Shown: positions 30,838-41,608, numbered from the stretch's first letter. The stretch: 64,000 bases of DNA from Thauera aromatica K172 (GCF_003030465.1 NZ_CP028339.1:1922001-1986000), one strand, 5' to 3'. Program-made: numbers and translations. Notes: generated by a model from the letters alone, not told the origin.

Positions 30838-31995
30838 ATGACGGCATTCACCTTTCGCGCACCGCCGCGCATCGTGTCCGAGATCGGCGGGATCGGCCGC
30901 CTCGGCGAATTCGCGCAGGAACTCGGGATGCGGCGTCCGCTGATCGTCTGCGACCCCGGCATCGCCGCCTGCGGCATCGCCGCGCAGGCCATCGAGGCGC
31001 TGCGCCGGGCGGGGCTCGAAGCGCAGCTCTTCGATGCGGTCGAGGCCGACCCCCCGGCGGCGATGGTGCGCCGCGCGGTCGAGGCCGCAGGGCGGGGCGA
31101 GGCGGACGGCATCGTCGGGCTGGGCGGTGGATCGTCGCTCGACACCGCCAAGGTCGTCGCGCTGCTGGCGCGCTCGGGCCAGGACATCGACGCAATCTAC
31201 GGTGTCGACCGGGCGCGCGGTGGGCGCCTGCCGCTGATCCAGGTGCCGACCACCGCCGGCACCGGCTCGGAAATCACCTGGGTGTCGGTGATCACCTGCG
31301 AGAGCCTGGAGAAGAAAGCGGTCTATGCCCCGCAGCTGCTGCCCGATCTCGCCCTGCTCGACGCCGGGCTGAGCGCCGGGATGCCGCCACGGGTGACCGC
31401 AGCCACCGCACTCGACGCGATGGTCCATGCGATCGAGGCGTACACCAGCCGGACGAAGAAGAACCCGGTGGCCGATGCCCTCGCACGCAAGGCCCTCGCC
31501 CTGCTGGCGGGCAAGCTGCCGCGCGTGCTCGAAGAGGGGCGCGATCTCGAGGCCCGCGCAGCGGTGCTCGAAGGCGCGATGCTCGCCGGGATGGCGTTCG
31601 TCAACGCCTCCGTGGCCGCCATTCACGGGCTGGCTTACCCGCTCGGCGCACGTTTCCACGTGCCCCACGGCCACGCCAACGCCCTCGTGATGGGGCCGGT
31701 GCTGCGCTTCAACCTGAAGGCGGCGACCCGCCTTTACGCCGAACTGGCGCCGTGCGTGCTGCCCGGGCGGGAGTTCGCTTCCGATGCCGAAGCGGCCGCG
31801 GCCTTCGTTGCGGCGATGGAGGCGATGGCCGGCGGGGGCGGGCTCGCGACGCGCATGAGCCACTTCGGCGTCACCGAAGCGGACATCCCGTCGATGGCCG
31901 ACGAAGTCGTCAGCGAGATCCAGCGCCTGATCGCCACCAACCCGTGCGACATGAGCTTCGAGGACGTCTGCGCGATCTATCGCGCGGTCCTGTAG
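30838..31995 (+). CDS. Iron-type alcohol dehydrogenase 2
   Basis: Second group III iron alcohol dehydrogenase of the operon, 385 residues. The cofactor motif is LGGGSSLDTAK; ligands are Asp193, His197, His263 and His277, identical in position to the paralogue at 28094, and the first 280 residues align without gaps. Differences lie in the substrate pocket segment after GTGSE (ITWVSVITCESLEKK against VTPIAIVTTPTQEKK). ATG at 30838 is preferred over a GTG at 30829 because GAGGTGG lies at ribosome-binding distance. It is the last gene before the scar at 32000-32620. Confidence 0.92.
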   Translation: MTAFTFRAPPRIVSEIGGIGRLGEFAQELGMRRPLIVCDPGIAACGIAAQAIEALRRAGLEAQLFDAVEADPPAAMVRRAVEAAGRGEADGIVGLGGGSSLDTAKVVALLARSGQDIDAIYGVDRARGGRLPLIQVPTTAGTGSEITWVSVITCESLEKKAVYAPQLLPDLALLDAGLSAGMPPRVTAATALDAMVHAIEAYTSRTKKNPVADALARKALALLAGKLPRVLEEGRDLEARAAVLEGAMLAGMAFVNASVAAIHGLAYPLGARFHVPHGHANALVMGPVLRFNLKAATRLYAELAPCVLPGREFASDAEAAAAFVAAMEAMAGGGGLATRMSHFGVTEADIPSMADEVVSEIQRLIATNPCDMSFEDVCAIYRAVL

Positions 31996-32005
31996 TCCTT
32001 GCGGT

Positions 32006-32040
32006 ACTCACCGCGGGTTCGAATCCCGCCCGTGGTGAGT
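32006..32040. other. Hairpin resembling a tRNA T arm
   Basis: GCGGGTTCGAATCCCGC (32013-32029) has the stem, loop and TTCGAAT of a tRNA T arm, and the flanks ACTCACC and GGTGAGT are complementary, giving a longer hairpin. No complete tRNA can be folded around it and no CCA end follows. It may be a remnant left by an integration or deletion, or simply a terminator for the preceding operon. Confidence 0.4.
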
Positions 32041-32115
32041 GCTGCGAATCGGATCGTTGCGTCGAGTCACTGCGACGGAATCCCCCGAGGCGAGGGGGCT
32101 GGATCGTTCCCCGCG

Positions 32116-32505
32116 CTACTTTCCCCACAAGGTCGATAAGGGCGCAGCCCAGATCCGCTCGCCCAGCGGCATCGTCTCGCTGCCGTCGTACAGCAGCACG
32201 CCCATCCTGAATTGGTCACCGGCAATGCTGGCCAGTTTTTTCAGGCCGCGCAATCGCCTCGGGATAGCCTCCGCGCAGCACACGCTCGATCAGATCGTCA
32301 CCCAGGGCCGGTCGAGCTGGGTCGAGAATCCGCCCGGCGAATGCATTGTCGACCCAGTTCGCAAAGCGCGATTCGATCTCGCTCTGCGACAAAGGCAGCA
32401 GGGACAAGGTCTCCATCCGGCCAGCCAGGGAGTCGGCCACGGTCGGCAGCGCCACCAGGTTGGCCGAGCCGGTCAGCAGGAAACGCCCGGGGCGTCGACT
32501 TCATG
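32116..32505 (-). pseudogene. Remnant of an AAA ATPase (DUF4143-type)
   Basis: The minus strand reads RPGRFLLTGSANLVALPTV from about 32500, then SLAGRMETLSLLPLSQSEIE and GGYPEAIARP, as in the middle of ATP-binding proteins with a DUF4143 C-terminus. Around 32245 the frame is lost: the reading continues in another frame as GVLLYDGSETMPLGERIW and ends WGK at 32116, which resembles the normal C-terminus. The part between the two, and the Walker A start, are missing, so this is an internally deleted, N-terminally truncated gene. It abuts the repeat block at 32518. Confidence 0.7.
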
Positions 32506-32517
32506 AGGAGATGGCAG

Positions 32518-32605
32518 CGTAAATTGCGGACTAATAAAGCGTAAATATCGGAATCATTGATCGTGAATTACGGAATGATGGTACGTAAATAACGGAGTTC
32601 ATCTG
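32518..32605. repeat. Four tandem 22-bp imperfect repeats
   Basis: Units start at 32518, 32540, 32562 and 32584, all exactly 22 bases, each starting CGTRAAT and containing CGGA at positions 10-13 (pattern CGTRAATNNCGGANTNAT). The block is AT-rich against GC-rich surroundings. Regular repeats of this kind occur at the ends of IS21-family elements, where they bind the transposase; no transposase gene is here, so it may be an orphan end. The rest of 31996-32695 holds the hairpin and pseudogene described separately and no intact gene. Confidence 0.7.
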
Positions 32606-32695
32606 CTCCACCTTCGTGCTTCGCTCGAGCAAGCCCCCGCGCAAGCCTCTCATGCAGGCCTTGGGTCGGTCGCTCAGCCTACTTGAATGTGCTGT

Positions 32696-33805
32696 TCAGC
32701 TTGCCCGCCCCGCCAGCGCCGCGACCTGCTCGCCGATCGCCAGCGCCGCGGTGAGCCCCGGCGACTCGATGCCGTAGAGGTGGATCAGGCCGGGCACGCC
32801 GTGGGTGGCGGGGCCGTCGATGCGGAAGTCGGCGTCGGGCTCGCCGGGGCCGACGATCTTCGGCCGCACCCCGGCGTAGCCCGGCTGCAGGCGGCCGTCT
32901 TCCAGTTGCGGCCACCAGCTGCGGATCGCGGCGTAGAAGCCGGCCGCGCGCGCCGGGTCGACGCGGTAGTCGGGGGTATCGATCCACTCCACGTCGGGGC
33001 CGAACTTGGCCTGGCCGCCCAGGTCCAGCGTCAGGTGCACGCCCAGCCCGCCCGGCTCGGGGATCGGGTAGATCAGGTGCGAGAACGGCGCCTTGCCGCC
33101 GTAGCTGAAATACACGCCGCGGGCGAAGTGCGCCCGCGGCGCCTGGGCCGCGGCCGGGCCGCGGATGGCGTGGCCGAGGGCGGCCGCGTCGAGCCCGGCG
33201 GCATTGACGACGCAGCGCGCGCGCAGCGTGCTCGGTGCCTCGCCGCCGATGTCGAGCACGATGCCCTCGCTCCCGGCCGCGCCGCCGACCACCGGGCTGC
33301 CCAGGGCGAGCATCGCGCCGCGCGCCTCGGCCGCGCCCAGCAGCGACAGCATCAGGCCGTGGCTGTCGACGATGCCGGTGGAGGGCGACAGCAGCGCGGC
33401 ATGGACGTCGAGCGCGGGTTCGAGCGCGGCGACGTCGGCGCGATCGAGCAGGCGCAGGTCGGTCACGCCGTTGGCGCGGGCGCGCGCGGCGATCTGCTGC
33501 AGCCTGTCCTCCTGTTCGGCGCGCGCGGCGACGACGAGTTTGCCGCAGCGCGCGTGCGCCACGCCGCGCTCGGCGCACCAGGCGTACAGCAGCGCGCGGC
33601 CCTCGACGCACAGCCGCGCCTTGAGCGAGCCGGGCGGGTAGTAGAGGCCGGCGTGGATGACTTCGCTGTTGCGCGCGCTGATGCCGCTGCCGAAGCCGGC
33701 CTCGCGCTCGAGGATGATGACTTCGCGCCCGGCCTCGGCGAGGCTGCGGGCGCAGGCGAGGCCAACGACGCCGGCGCCGATGACCACGCAATCGACGGTT
33801 TCCAT
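32696..33805 (-). CDS. FAD-dependent oxidoreductase, L-2-hydroxyglutarate dehydrogenase-like
   Basis: FAD enzyme of 369 residues in the DAO superfamily. The dinucleotide motif is [20 protein letters not shown] near residue 6-25, followed by [20 protein letters not shown], the stretch typical of L-2-hydroxyglutarate oxidases/dehydrogenases. The C-terminus has [18 protein letters not shown], also typical. Such enzymes oxidise L-2-hydroxyglutarate to 2-oxoglutarate and feed the quinone pool. ATG at 33805 is chosen for the GGGAGA upstream; the 39-residue extension of the longer reading has no family similarity. No csiD gene is adjacent. It lies divergent from the TRAP operon. Confidence 0.8.
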   Translation of the reverse strand: METVDCVVIGAGVVGLACARSLAEAGREVIILEREAGFGSGISARNSEVIHAGLYYPPGSLKARLCVEGRALLYAWCAERGVAHARCGKLVVAARAEQEDRLQQIAARARANGVTDLRLLDRADVAALEPALDVHAALLSPSTGIVDSHGLMLSLLGAAEARGAMLALGSPVVGGAAGSEGIVLDIGGEAPSTLRARCVVNAAGLDAAALGHAIRGPAAAQAPRAHFARGVYFSYGGKAPFSHLIYPIPEPGGLGVHLTLDLGGQAKFGPDVEWIDTPDYRVDPARAAGFYAAIRSWWPQLEDGRLQPGYAGVRPKIVGPGEPDADFRIDGPATHGVPGLIHLYGIESPGLTAALAIGEQVAALAGRAS

Positions 33806-33932
33806 TGCATCTCCCGAATGCTTGCAGCCCACCTGCGTGGGCCTGGCGCCGCCTTTCGCGGCGGCGGGAAGCGGTTTGTAGCAGATCGGCCGGGGCGCTG
33901 GGAAGGGGGCGTCTTCCGCCATGACGATCGAT

Positions 33933-33968
33933 TGTGCACTGCAGTGTGCGGGATCGCCGACTGTGCAC
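33933..33968. promoter_or_regulatory. Paired TGTGCAC sites, probable enhancer of the TRAP operon
   Basis: TGTGCAC occurs at 33933-33939 and again at 33962-33968, 29 bp apart. The first overlaps a 10-bp palindrome, CACTGCAGTG (33937-33946). They lie about 135-170 bp upstream of the sigma-54 promoter, the usual distance for a DctD-type activator. Binding is inferred. The surrounding gap 33806-34174 contains no gene, only regulatory sequence. Confidence 0.45.
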
Positions 33969-34025
33969 GGCGGTCCGTTCCGGAGATCCGCGCAGAGCGT
34001 GCGGCGACATCGTCCGGCCGGGCGC

Positions 34026-34057
34026 CGGAAGGGGGACGGAAGGGGGACGGAAGGGGG
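34026..34057. repeat. Purine-rich 11-bp tandem repeat
   Basis: GGAAGGGGGAC occurs twice in tandem (34026-34036 and 34037-34047), with a third, partial copy GGAAGGGGGG to 34057. The one-sided purine run lies between the probable enhancer and the -24/-12 promoter. Confidence 0.7.
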
Positions 34058-34100
34058 GTCGGAATCAGGGAAAACGCCAATCCGGCAAGGCGTGCGCTGG

Positions 34101-34116
34101 TGGCACGGGAGTTGCT
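34101..34116 (+). promoter_or_regulatory. Consensus sigma-54 (-24/-12) promoter of the TRAP operon
   Basis: TGGCACGGGAGTTGCT matches TGGCACG-N4-TTGCT with no mismatch. GG (34102-34103) and GC (34114-34115) are ten bases apart. It lies 58 bases before the ATG of the TAXI binding protein gene. A DctD-like sigma-54 activator is encoded in the same gene block. Confidence 0.92.
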
Positions 34117-34174
34117 AAAGTGTTCTCGCTCACTGATGGGCAGATCACCCAAACCAATTCGAGGAGGCTTCCCG

Positions 34175-35125
34175 ATGAAATCCCTGATCCGCAAATGTGC
34201 GCTTGGCACCCTGTTCGTCGCGGTCACGTCCGCAGCCTCGGCGGCGACCTTCGTCAATGTGCTGACCGGCGGCACCAGCGGTGTCTACTATCCGCTCGGC
34301 GTCACTTTGTCGCAGGTCTACGGTGAGGCCATCCCCGACAGCAAGGTTCAGGTCCAGGCGACCAAGGCCTCGGCCGAAAACCTCAACCTGCTGCAGGCCG
34401 GCCGCGGCGAGATCGGCTTCTCGCTCGCCGACTCGGTGTCGGATGCGTGGAAGGGTAATGCCGAGGCGGGCTTCACCAAGCCGCTCGACAAGCTGCGTGC
34501 GGTCGCCTCCGTGTACCCCAACTACATCCAGATCGTCGCCCTCGCCGACGCCAACATCCAGTCGCTCGCCGACCTCAAGGGCAAGCGCATTTCGGTGGGC
34601 GCGCCGCGCTCGGGCACCGAGATCAACGCCCGCGCGATCCTGAAGGCAGCCGGCCTGACCTACGCCGACTTTGCCAAGGTCGAATACCTGCCCTTCGGCG
34701 AATCGGTCGAGCTGATGAAGAACCGCCAGATCGACGTCACCCTGCAGTCGGCCGGTCTCGGCGTGGCGGCGCTGCGCGACCTCTCCGCCGCGGTGAAGGT
34801 AAACTTCGTACCGATCCCGGCCGAGGTCGTGGCCAAGGTCGGCGACGCCGCCTACCAGTCGGCCAAGGTGCCGGCCAACACCTACGAGGGCCAGACGGCG
34901 GACGTCGCCACCGTGGCCATCAACAACCTGCTCATCACCCACGAGAAGGTGCCGGCCGAAGTCGTGTACCAGATGACCAAGGGCATCTTCGACAACCTCG
35001 AGCGCCTCGGCAACTCGCACTCCGCCGCGCGCCAGATCAAGCTCGAAAAGGCCATCGAGGGCCTGCCGGTGCCGCTCCATCCGGGCGCCGAGAAGTACTA
35101 CCGCGAGCAAGGCCTGATCAAGTAA
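34175..35125 (+). CDS. TAXI-family TRAP transporter substrate-binding protein
   Basis: Periplasmic binding protein of 316 residues. The signal peptide ends near residue 23 (SAASA), then FVNVLTGGTSGVYYPLGVTL, the hallmark start of TAXI-type TRAP receptors. QATKASAENLNLLQAGRGEI and KGKRISVGAPRSGTEINA follow in the usual order. The ATG at 34175 has GAGGAGG upstream; longer in-frame sequence upstream runs antisense to the oxidoreductase gene and is not coding. It is the first gene after the sigma-54 promoter and a GC-rich hairpin follows its stop. TAXI systems take up organic acids, with ligand unknown here. Confidence 0.95.
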   Translation: MKSLIRKCALGTLFVAVTSAASAATFVNVLTGGTSGVYYPLGVTLSQVYGEAIPDSKVQVQATKASAENLNLLQAGRGEIGFSLADSVSDAWKGNAEAGFTKPLDKLRAVASVYPNYIQIVALADANIQSLADLKGKRISVGAPRSGTEINARAILKAAGLTYADFAKVEYLPFGESVELMKNRQIDVTLQSAGLGVAALRDLSAAVKVNFVPIPAEVVAKVGDAAYQSAKVPANTYEGQTADVATVAINNLLITHEKVPAEVVYQMTKGIFDNLERLGNSHSAARQIKLEKAIEGLPVPLHPGAEKYYREQGLIK

Positions 35126-35149
35126 GCCGCGCTCCCGAGGCCGAACCCG

Positions 35150-35182
35150 GCCCCCGCCCGCTGCCGTCACCGCGGCGGGGGC
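35150..35182 (+). terminator. GC-rich intercistronic hairpin after the TAXI receptor gene
   Basis: GCCCCCGCC (35150-35158) pairs perfectly with GGCGGGGGC (35174-35182) around a 15-base loop, and the stem can extend outwards with bulges. It lies 25 bases after the receptor stop and 49 before the permease ATG. It probably favours receptor over permease expression by mRNA protection or partial termination; the T run is distant (35201-35204). Confidence 0.5.
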
Positions 35183-35230
35183 GGGCCGGACTCCCCCCGC
35201 TTTTCCGCCGATTTCCAGACCGGGGCCGTC

Positions 35231-37260
<2,030 letters not shown>

Positions 37261-37264
<4 letters not shown>

Positions 37265-37689
37265 TCGGCATCTGCCTCGCCACCGGCGTCGCCAGCGCGG
37301 CGCTGGCGGTCAATGCCTTCACGCTGGCGTGGACGCACTCGATCGAGAAAGTGCGCTGGGAGGAGCGCTGGCGGGTGGAGGCGGCGGCGCTGGTGCTGGA
37401 GGCCGTGCGCGTGCGCGGCTTTGGTGCCGGCATGGAGCCGCCGGCCGAGGCGGTGCTGCGCGACGGCGTGTGGGAATGGCAGCCCGGCAGCCGCCACGCC
37501 GTGCTGCGCCTGACGCGCTCGGGCTACACCGCCGACTACGAGTGGTGCGGGGGAGAAGGCGAAGGCAGGGGCGAGGCTGGTTGCGTGCCGCTGTCGGCGA
37601 TCCTTCCCGCCGACGGTGGCGTGACCGAGCTGCGGCCGTGCACAATGGCCTCTCCGCCGGCGCCTGGGCCGGCTCCCGCCATCCCCTGA
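37261..37689 (+). CDS. DUF1850 protein of the TRAP operon
   Basis: Small protein of 142 residues that begins with a hydrophobic segment (IGICLATGVASAALAV) and may be exported or anchored. The family core is FTLAWTHSIEKVRWEERWRV and later FGAGMEPP. DUF1850 genes are regularly found next to TAXI-type TRAP genes; their role is unknown. The start is a GTG at 37261 overlapping the permease stop (GTGA), so it is coupled. Its end lies four bases before the histidine kinase ATG. The last 25 residues are Pro/Ala-rich. Confidence 0.85.
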
Positions 37690-37693
37690 ACCG

Positions 37694-39529
37694 ATGATCC
37701 GCCACCCTGCCTTGCACCGCCTCCCGCCGGCGCCCCGCCTGGCCCGCCTGGCGCTGTCCTGCCTGCTCGTGGCGGCGCTGTTGTGGGCGGTGCATGGCTA
37801 TCGTTTCAAGGCCGGCACCGAGGAACTGGCGCTCCATGCGAGCCAGCGCCTGGCGCTGCTGGCGGCGAGTCTGGATGCGGAGCTGCTGCGCTTCGAGAGC
37901 CTGCCCACGGTGCTCGCCCAGCACCCCGGCCTGCAGCAGCTGCTCCAGGCGCCCGATGACCCGGTGCAGGTGGCGGCGGCGAATGCCTTGCTCGAGCAGG
38001 TCAATGAGCGTACCGGGGCCGGAATGCTGTACCTGATCGATCCCGCGGGCCGCACGCTGGCGGCGAGCAACTGGCGGCGGGCGGATTCCTTCGTCGGTGA
38101 AAACTACGCCTTCCGCCCTTATTTCCGCGATGCGCTCGCCGGCGGGAGCGGAAAGTTCTTCGCCGTCGGCGCCACGACCCAGGTTCCGGGCTTCTTCATC
38201 GCCCACCCGGTGCGCGCCGGCGGTAGCATCACTGGTGTGCTCGCGGTGAAGGTCGAGCTGACCCAGCTCGAAACCACGTGGGCCGCGGGCGGAGAGTCGG
38301 TGCTGGTCGTGGACCGCCACGGCGTGGTCGCGCTGTCGTCGAATCCGGCATGGAAGTTCGGCACCCTGGCGCCGCTGTCGCCGGATTCGCGCGCGGCGCT
38401 GGCGGCGACGCGGCAGTATTTCACCGCCGCGCTCGAACCGCTGCCGCTGGTCTGGCGCGAGCCCGGCCGTGCGCTGCTCGGCGGACGGGAATACGTCGTC
38501 GGCAGCCGTGCCTTGGGCTGGGTCGACTGGCGCATGCTGATGCTGCTCGACACCGCTCCGGTGCGTGCCGCGGCGTGGTTGGCGGTGCTCGCCGCGGGGC
38601 TGGCGCTGTGCGTGCTGGCGGTTGCCGGGCTGTACTGGGCGCTGCATGCGCGGCGCTTGCGCGAGCGCCTGGCGGCACAGGCCGAGCTCGAACGCACGGT
38701 GGCCGAGCGCACCGCCGACCTTGCCACGACCAACGCTCAGCTGTTGCGCGAGATCTCCGAGCGCAGCGCCACCGAACAGAAGCTGCGCGGCACCCAGCGT
38801 GCGCTGATCGAAGCCAACCGCCTTGCCGCCCTCGGCCAGATGGCCGCCGGCGTGGCGCACGAGCTGAATCAGCCGCTGGCGGCGCTGCGCAGCTTCGCCG
38901 GCAACAGCCTCACCTTTCTCGAGCGCGGCCGGCTCCAGCCGCTGCGCGACAACCTGAACCAGATCATCGGCCTGATTGAGCGCATGGCCCGGCTCACCTC
39001 GCAGCTCAAGGTATTCGCCTCGCGCCAGCAGACCGGCGGCGGTTCGGCGTCGGCGGCGCAGGCGATGCAGGTGGTGGCGGGCTGGTTCCGCGAGCGTCTG
39101 GACGCGGCCGGGGTCGAGCTGCGCATCGATGCCAGCGAGGTGCGTCTGCCGTTGCAGCCGCAGGCGCTCGAGCAGGTACTGTCGAACCTGGTCGGCAACG
39201 CACTCGATGCGCTCGCCGGGTGCGGTGACGGCGTCATCGCGATGGGCGCGGCGCGGCACGGGACGCAGTTATGCCTTGAAGTCGCCGACAATGGCCCGGG
39301 CATTCCGCAGGAGCTGCGCGAACGCATCACCCAGCCCTTCTTTTCCACCAAGCCGCTCGGCCAGGGCCTGGGCCTGGGACTGTCGATCGTCAGCGATCTG
39401 ATCGAAGGCTCGGGTGGCCGTCTCGAGATCGAGTCCGGTGCGGGCGGGGGTACGGTGATGCGGGCGTGCTGGCCGCAGGTGGCAGGCACAGATGGCGCTG
39501 GCGAGGGCAGGGCAGGGGAGGTGGAATGA
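37694..39529 (+). CDS. Sensor histidine kinase, DctB-like
   Basis: Two-span membrane kinase of 611 residues. Span 1 is near 16-36, a periplasmic double-Cache domain follows (typical pieces RRADSFVGENYAFRPYFRDAL and VGATTQVPGFFIAHPV), span 2 near 293-316, then a coiled-coil linker rich in Arg and Glu, and His389 in GVAHELNQPLAALRSF. The ATPase domain includes LSNLVGNALDALAGCGDG, DNGPGIPQEL and GLGLGLSIVSDLIEGSGG. This is the DctB arrangement for sensing dicarboxylates. The gene lies in the TRAP operon and its stop overlaps the regulator ATG. Confidence 0.92.
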   Translation: MIRHPALHRLPPAPRLARLALSCLLVAALLWAVHGYRFKAGTEELALHASQRLALLAASLDAELLRFESLPTVLAQHPGLQQLLQAPDDPVQVAAANALLEQVNERTGAGMLYLIDPAGRTLAASNWRRADSFVGENYAFRPYFRDALAGGSGKFFAVGATTQVPGFFIAHPVRAGGSITGVLAVKVELTQLETTWAAGGESVLVVDRHGVVALSSNPAWKFGTLAPLSPDSRAALAATRQYFTAALEPLPLVWREPGRALLGGREYVVGSRALGWVDWRMLMLLDTAPVRAAAWLAVLAAGLALCVLAVAGLYWALHARRLRERLAAQAELERTVAERTADLATTNAQLLREISERSATEQKLRGTQRALIEANRLAALGQMAAGVAHELNQPLAALRSFAGNSLTFLERGRLQPLRDNLNQIIGLIERMARLTSQLKVFASRQQTGGGSASAAQAMQVVAGWFRERLDAAGVELRIDASEVRLPLQPQALEQVLSNLVGNALDALAGCGDGVIAMGAARHGTQLCLEVADNGPGIPQELRERITQPFFSTKPLGQGLGLGLSIVSDLIEGSGGRLEIESGAGGGTVMRACWPQVAGTDGAGEGRAGEVE

Positions 39530-40887
39530 ACGAGCATGCGATCGAGGGGGCGGTCGGTGTCCTCTACGTCGAGGACGACGAGCTGGTGCGGATGGCGGGG
39601 TGCCAGACTTTCGCCCTCGCCGACATCGAAGTCGAGGGCCTGGCACGCGCCGAGCCGGCGCTCGCCCGCCTCGGCGCCGAGCGCCCGGTGGTGCTGGTGA
39701 CCGATGTCCGACTGCCAGGGATGGACGGCATGAGCTTGCTGAAACGGGCGCAGGCGCTCGATCCCGACCTGCCGGTGATCCTCGTCACCGGCCACGGCGA
39801 CGTCGACATGGCGGTCGAGGCGATGCGGCTGGGGGCCTACGACTTCATCGAGAAGCCGTTCGCCCCCGAGCGCCTGGTGGAAGTGGTGCGCCGTGCGATC
39901 GAGAAGCGCCGTCTGGTGCTCGAGAACCGCGCGCTCAAGACCCGGCTGGCGCGAGCCTCAGGGCCGGATGGGCTGCTCGGCGACAGCGCGGCGATGCAAC
40001 GGGTGCGGGATCTGGTTGCGGACCTGGCCGACACCGACGTCGACATCCTGATCGTGGGCGAGACCGGCACCGGCAAGGAGCGCGTCGCGCGCGCCCTGCA
40101 CGATGCCGGGCGGCGCAGCCGCGGCCACTTCGTCGCGGTCAATTGTGCCGCCCTGCCCGAGAGCGTGTTCGAGAGCGAGATGTTCGGCGTCGAGCCGGGG
40201 GCTTTTACCGGCGCCACCCGCAGCCGTGCGGGCAAGATCGAGCATGCCGACGGCGGCACCCTGTTCCTCGACGAGATCGAGGGCATGGCGCTGCAACTGC
40301 AGGCGAAGCTGCTGCGCGTGCTCCAGGAGCGGGTGGTCGAGCGCCTGGGCTCGAACCGGCTGATTCCGGTGGACTGCCGGGTGATTGCCGCGACCAAGCT
40401 CGATCTGGCCGCAGAGGCGGCGGCCGGGCGCTTTCGCGCCGATCTCTATTACCGCCTCAACGTCGTGCCGATCGTCCTGCCTGCGCTACGCGAGCGTCGT
40501 GAAGACATTCCCGCGCTGTTTGCCGCGTTCTGCCTGCAGGCGGCCGAGCGCTACCGCCGGCCGCAGCCGGCGCTGACGGTCGAGGTGTTCGACTGGCTGA
40601 TGGCACAGGCGTGGCCGGGCAACGTGCGCGAGTTGCAGCATGCCGCCGAACGCTTCGTGCTCGGCCTATGGCGACCGGCGGCGGGCCCGGCGGGCGAGGG
40701 CAGCGGGTTGGCGCAACGCGTCGCTGCGTTCGAGGCCGCGCTGATCGAAAGCGCCCTGCGCCGCAGTGCGGGTGACGTCGCAGGCGCGGCCGAAGCACTC
40801 GCCGTGCCGCGCAAGACGCTGTACGACAAGATCGCCAAGTTCGGCATCCAGGTTGCGGATTTCCGCGGCTCCCCGTCCCCCTCCTGA
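39526..40887 (+). CDS. Sigma-54-dependent response regulator, DctD-like
   Basis: Activator of 453 residues. Receiver Asp60 (LVTDVRLPGMDG), Walker A GETGTGKE at 178-185, GAFTGA at 225-230, Walker B GGTLFLDEIEGM and a C-terminal helix-turn-helix (GAAEALAVPRKTLYDKIAKFG). This order and the Cys-poor, Fis-like tail fit DctD. It starts with ATG at 39526 overlapping the kinase stop. With the sigma-54 promoter at 34101 it makes a closed circuit: the pair and the transporter it controls are in one block. The inducer is not known. Confidence 0.93.
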   Translation: MNEHAIEGAVGVLYVEDDELVRMAGCQTFALADIEVEGLARAEPALARLGAERPVVLVTDVRLPGMDGMSLLKRAQALDPDLPVILVTGHGDVDMAVEAMRLGAYDFIEKPFAPERLVEVVRRAIEKRRLVLENRALKTRLARASGPDGLLGDSAAMQRVRDLVADLADTDVDILIVGETGTGKERVARALHDAGRRSRGHFVAVNCAALPESVFESEMFGVEPGAFTGATRSRAGKIEHADGGTLFLDEIEGMALQLQAKLLRVLQERVVERLGSNRLIPVDCRVIAATKLDLAAEAAAGRFRADLYYRLNVVPIVLPALRERREDIPALFAAFCLQAAERYRRPQPALTVEVFDWLMAQAWPGNVRELQHAAERFVLGLWRPAAGPAGEGSGLAQRVAAFEAALIESALRRSAGDVAGAAEALAVPRKTLYDKIAKFGIQVADFRGSPSPS

Positions 40888-41047
40888 ACATGGATGGCCC
40901 GTGCCTGCCGCCCTTCGCTTCGGACAGTGTAGATCGAGTATAGGGCGCGGGGGATGAAACGGTAATACAATGGATTCGGGCCGTATCCGCGGAAAATGTG
41001 CAACAGCACGCCTCGACGGCCCGCACAATTCCACAGGAGGGAAGACC

Positions 41048-41503
41048 ATGTCCTATTCGATGCCCGTATTTCTTGCCCACGCGATCGCCATGGAGCGGGA
41101 GGCCGCCGAGCGCTATCTGGAACTGGCCGACATGATGGAAGCGCACAACAACCTCGAAGTCGCGGCGCTGTTCCGCGACATGGTGCGCTACTCGACGATG
41201 CACGGCGATTCGATCGCGGAGCGTGCCGGCAAGCTCGAGCTGCCCAAGCTCCAGTCCTGGCAGTACCGCTGGGTGGCGCCGACCGAAGTCGGCGACGAAG
41301 AGGGTTTTGACTACACGATGAATGCCTACCAGGCGCTCGAGTACGCGCGCGAGAACGAGGCCCGGGCGATGAACTTCTATCGCACCGTCGCCGAAAAGAG
41401 CGCCGACGCCGAGATCAAGCGCCTGGCGATGGAGTTCGCTGCCGAAGAAGCCGACCACACTTCGGCGCTGGACAAGATGCTCGCGCAGACCTTGCGTCCG
41501 TGA
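41048..41503 (+). CDS. Ferritin-like (rubrerythrin-type) diiron protein
   Basis: Small four-helix protein of 151 residues. Carboxylate and histidine positions fit a diiron site: EREAAERY in helix 1, FRDMVRYSTMHGD in helix 2, ENEARAMNFY in helix 3 and FAAEEADHTSALD in helix 4. There is no rubredoxin domain. Proteins of this kind handle peroxide or store iron. The start at 41048 is chosen for the GGAGGG just upstream; the gap to the DctD-like gene is about 160 bases, so it has its own promoter. The function is a family assignment. Confidence 0.8.
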   Translation: MSYSMPVFLAHAIAMEREAAERYLELADMMEAHNNLEVAALFRDMVRYSTMHGDSIAERAGKLELPKLQSWQYRWVAPTEVGDEEGFDYTMNAYQALEYARENEARAMNFYRTVAEKSADAEIKRLAMEFAAEEADHTSALDKMLAQTLRP

Positions 41504-41608
41504 GCGCCGCCCGGGCCGCCGCGTCGTGGCGGCCCGGGCGTACCCGCGCGCTGGTGCCGGCGCCACGCAGGCCTTAACATCGGCGCCTGACCAGACGCGG
41601 AGAATTTC

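Noticed and set aside
32687-34174. Upstream plus-strand extension of the TAXI binding protein frame
   Set aside because: It runs antisense to the FAD oxidoreductase and through the sigma-54 promoter; the signal peptide and ribosome binding site fix the start at 34175.
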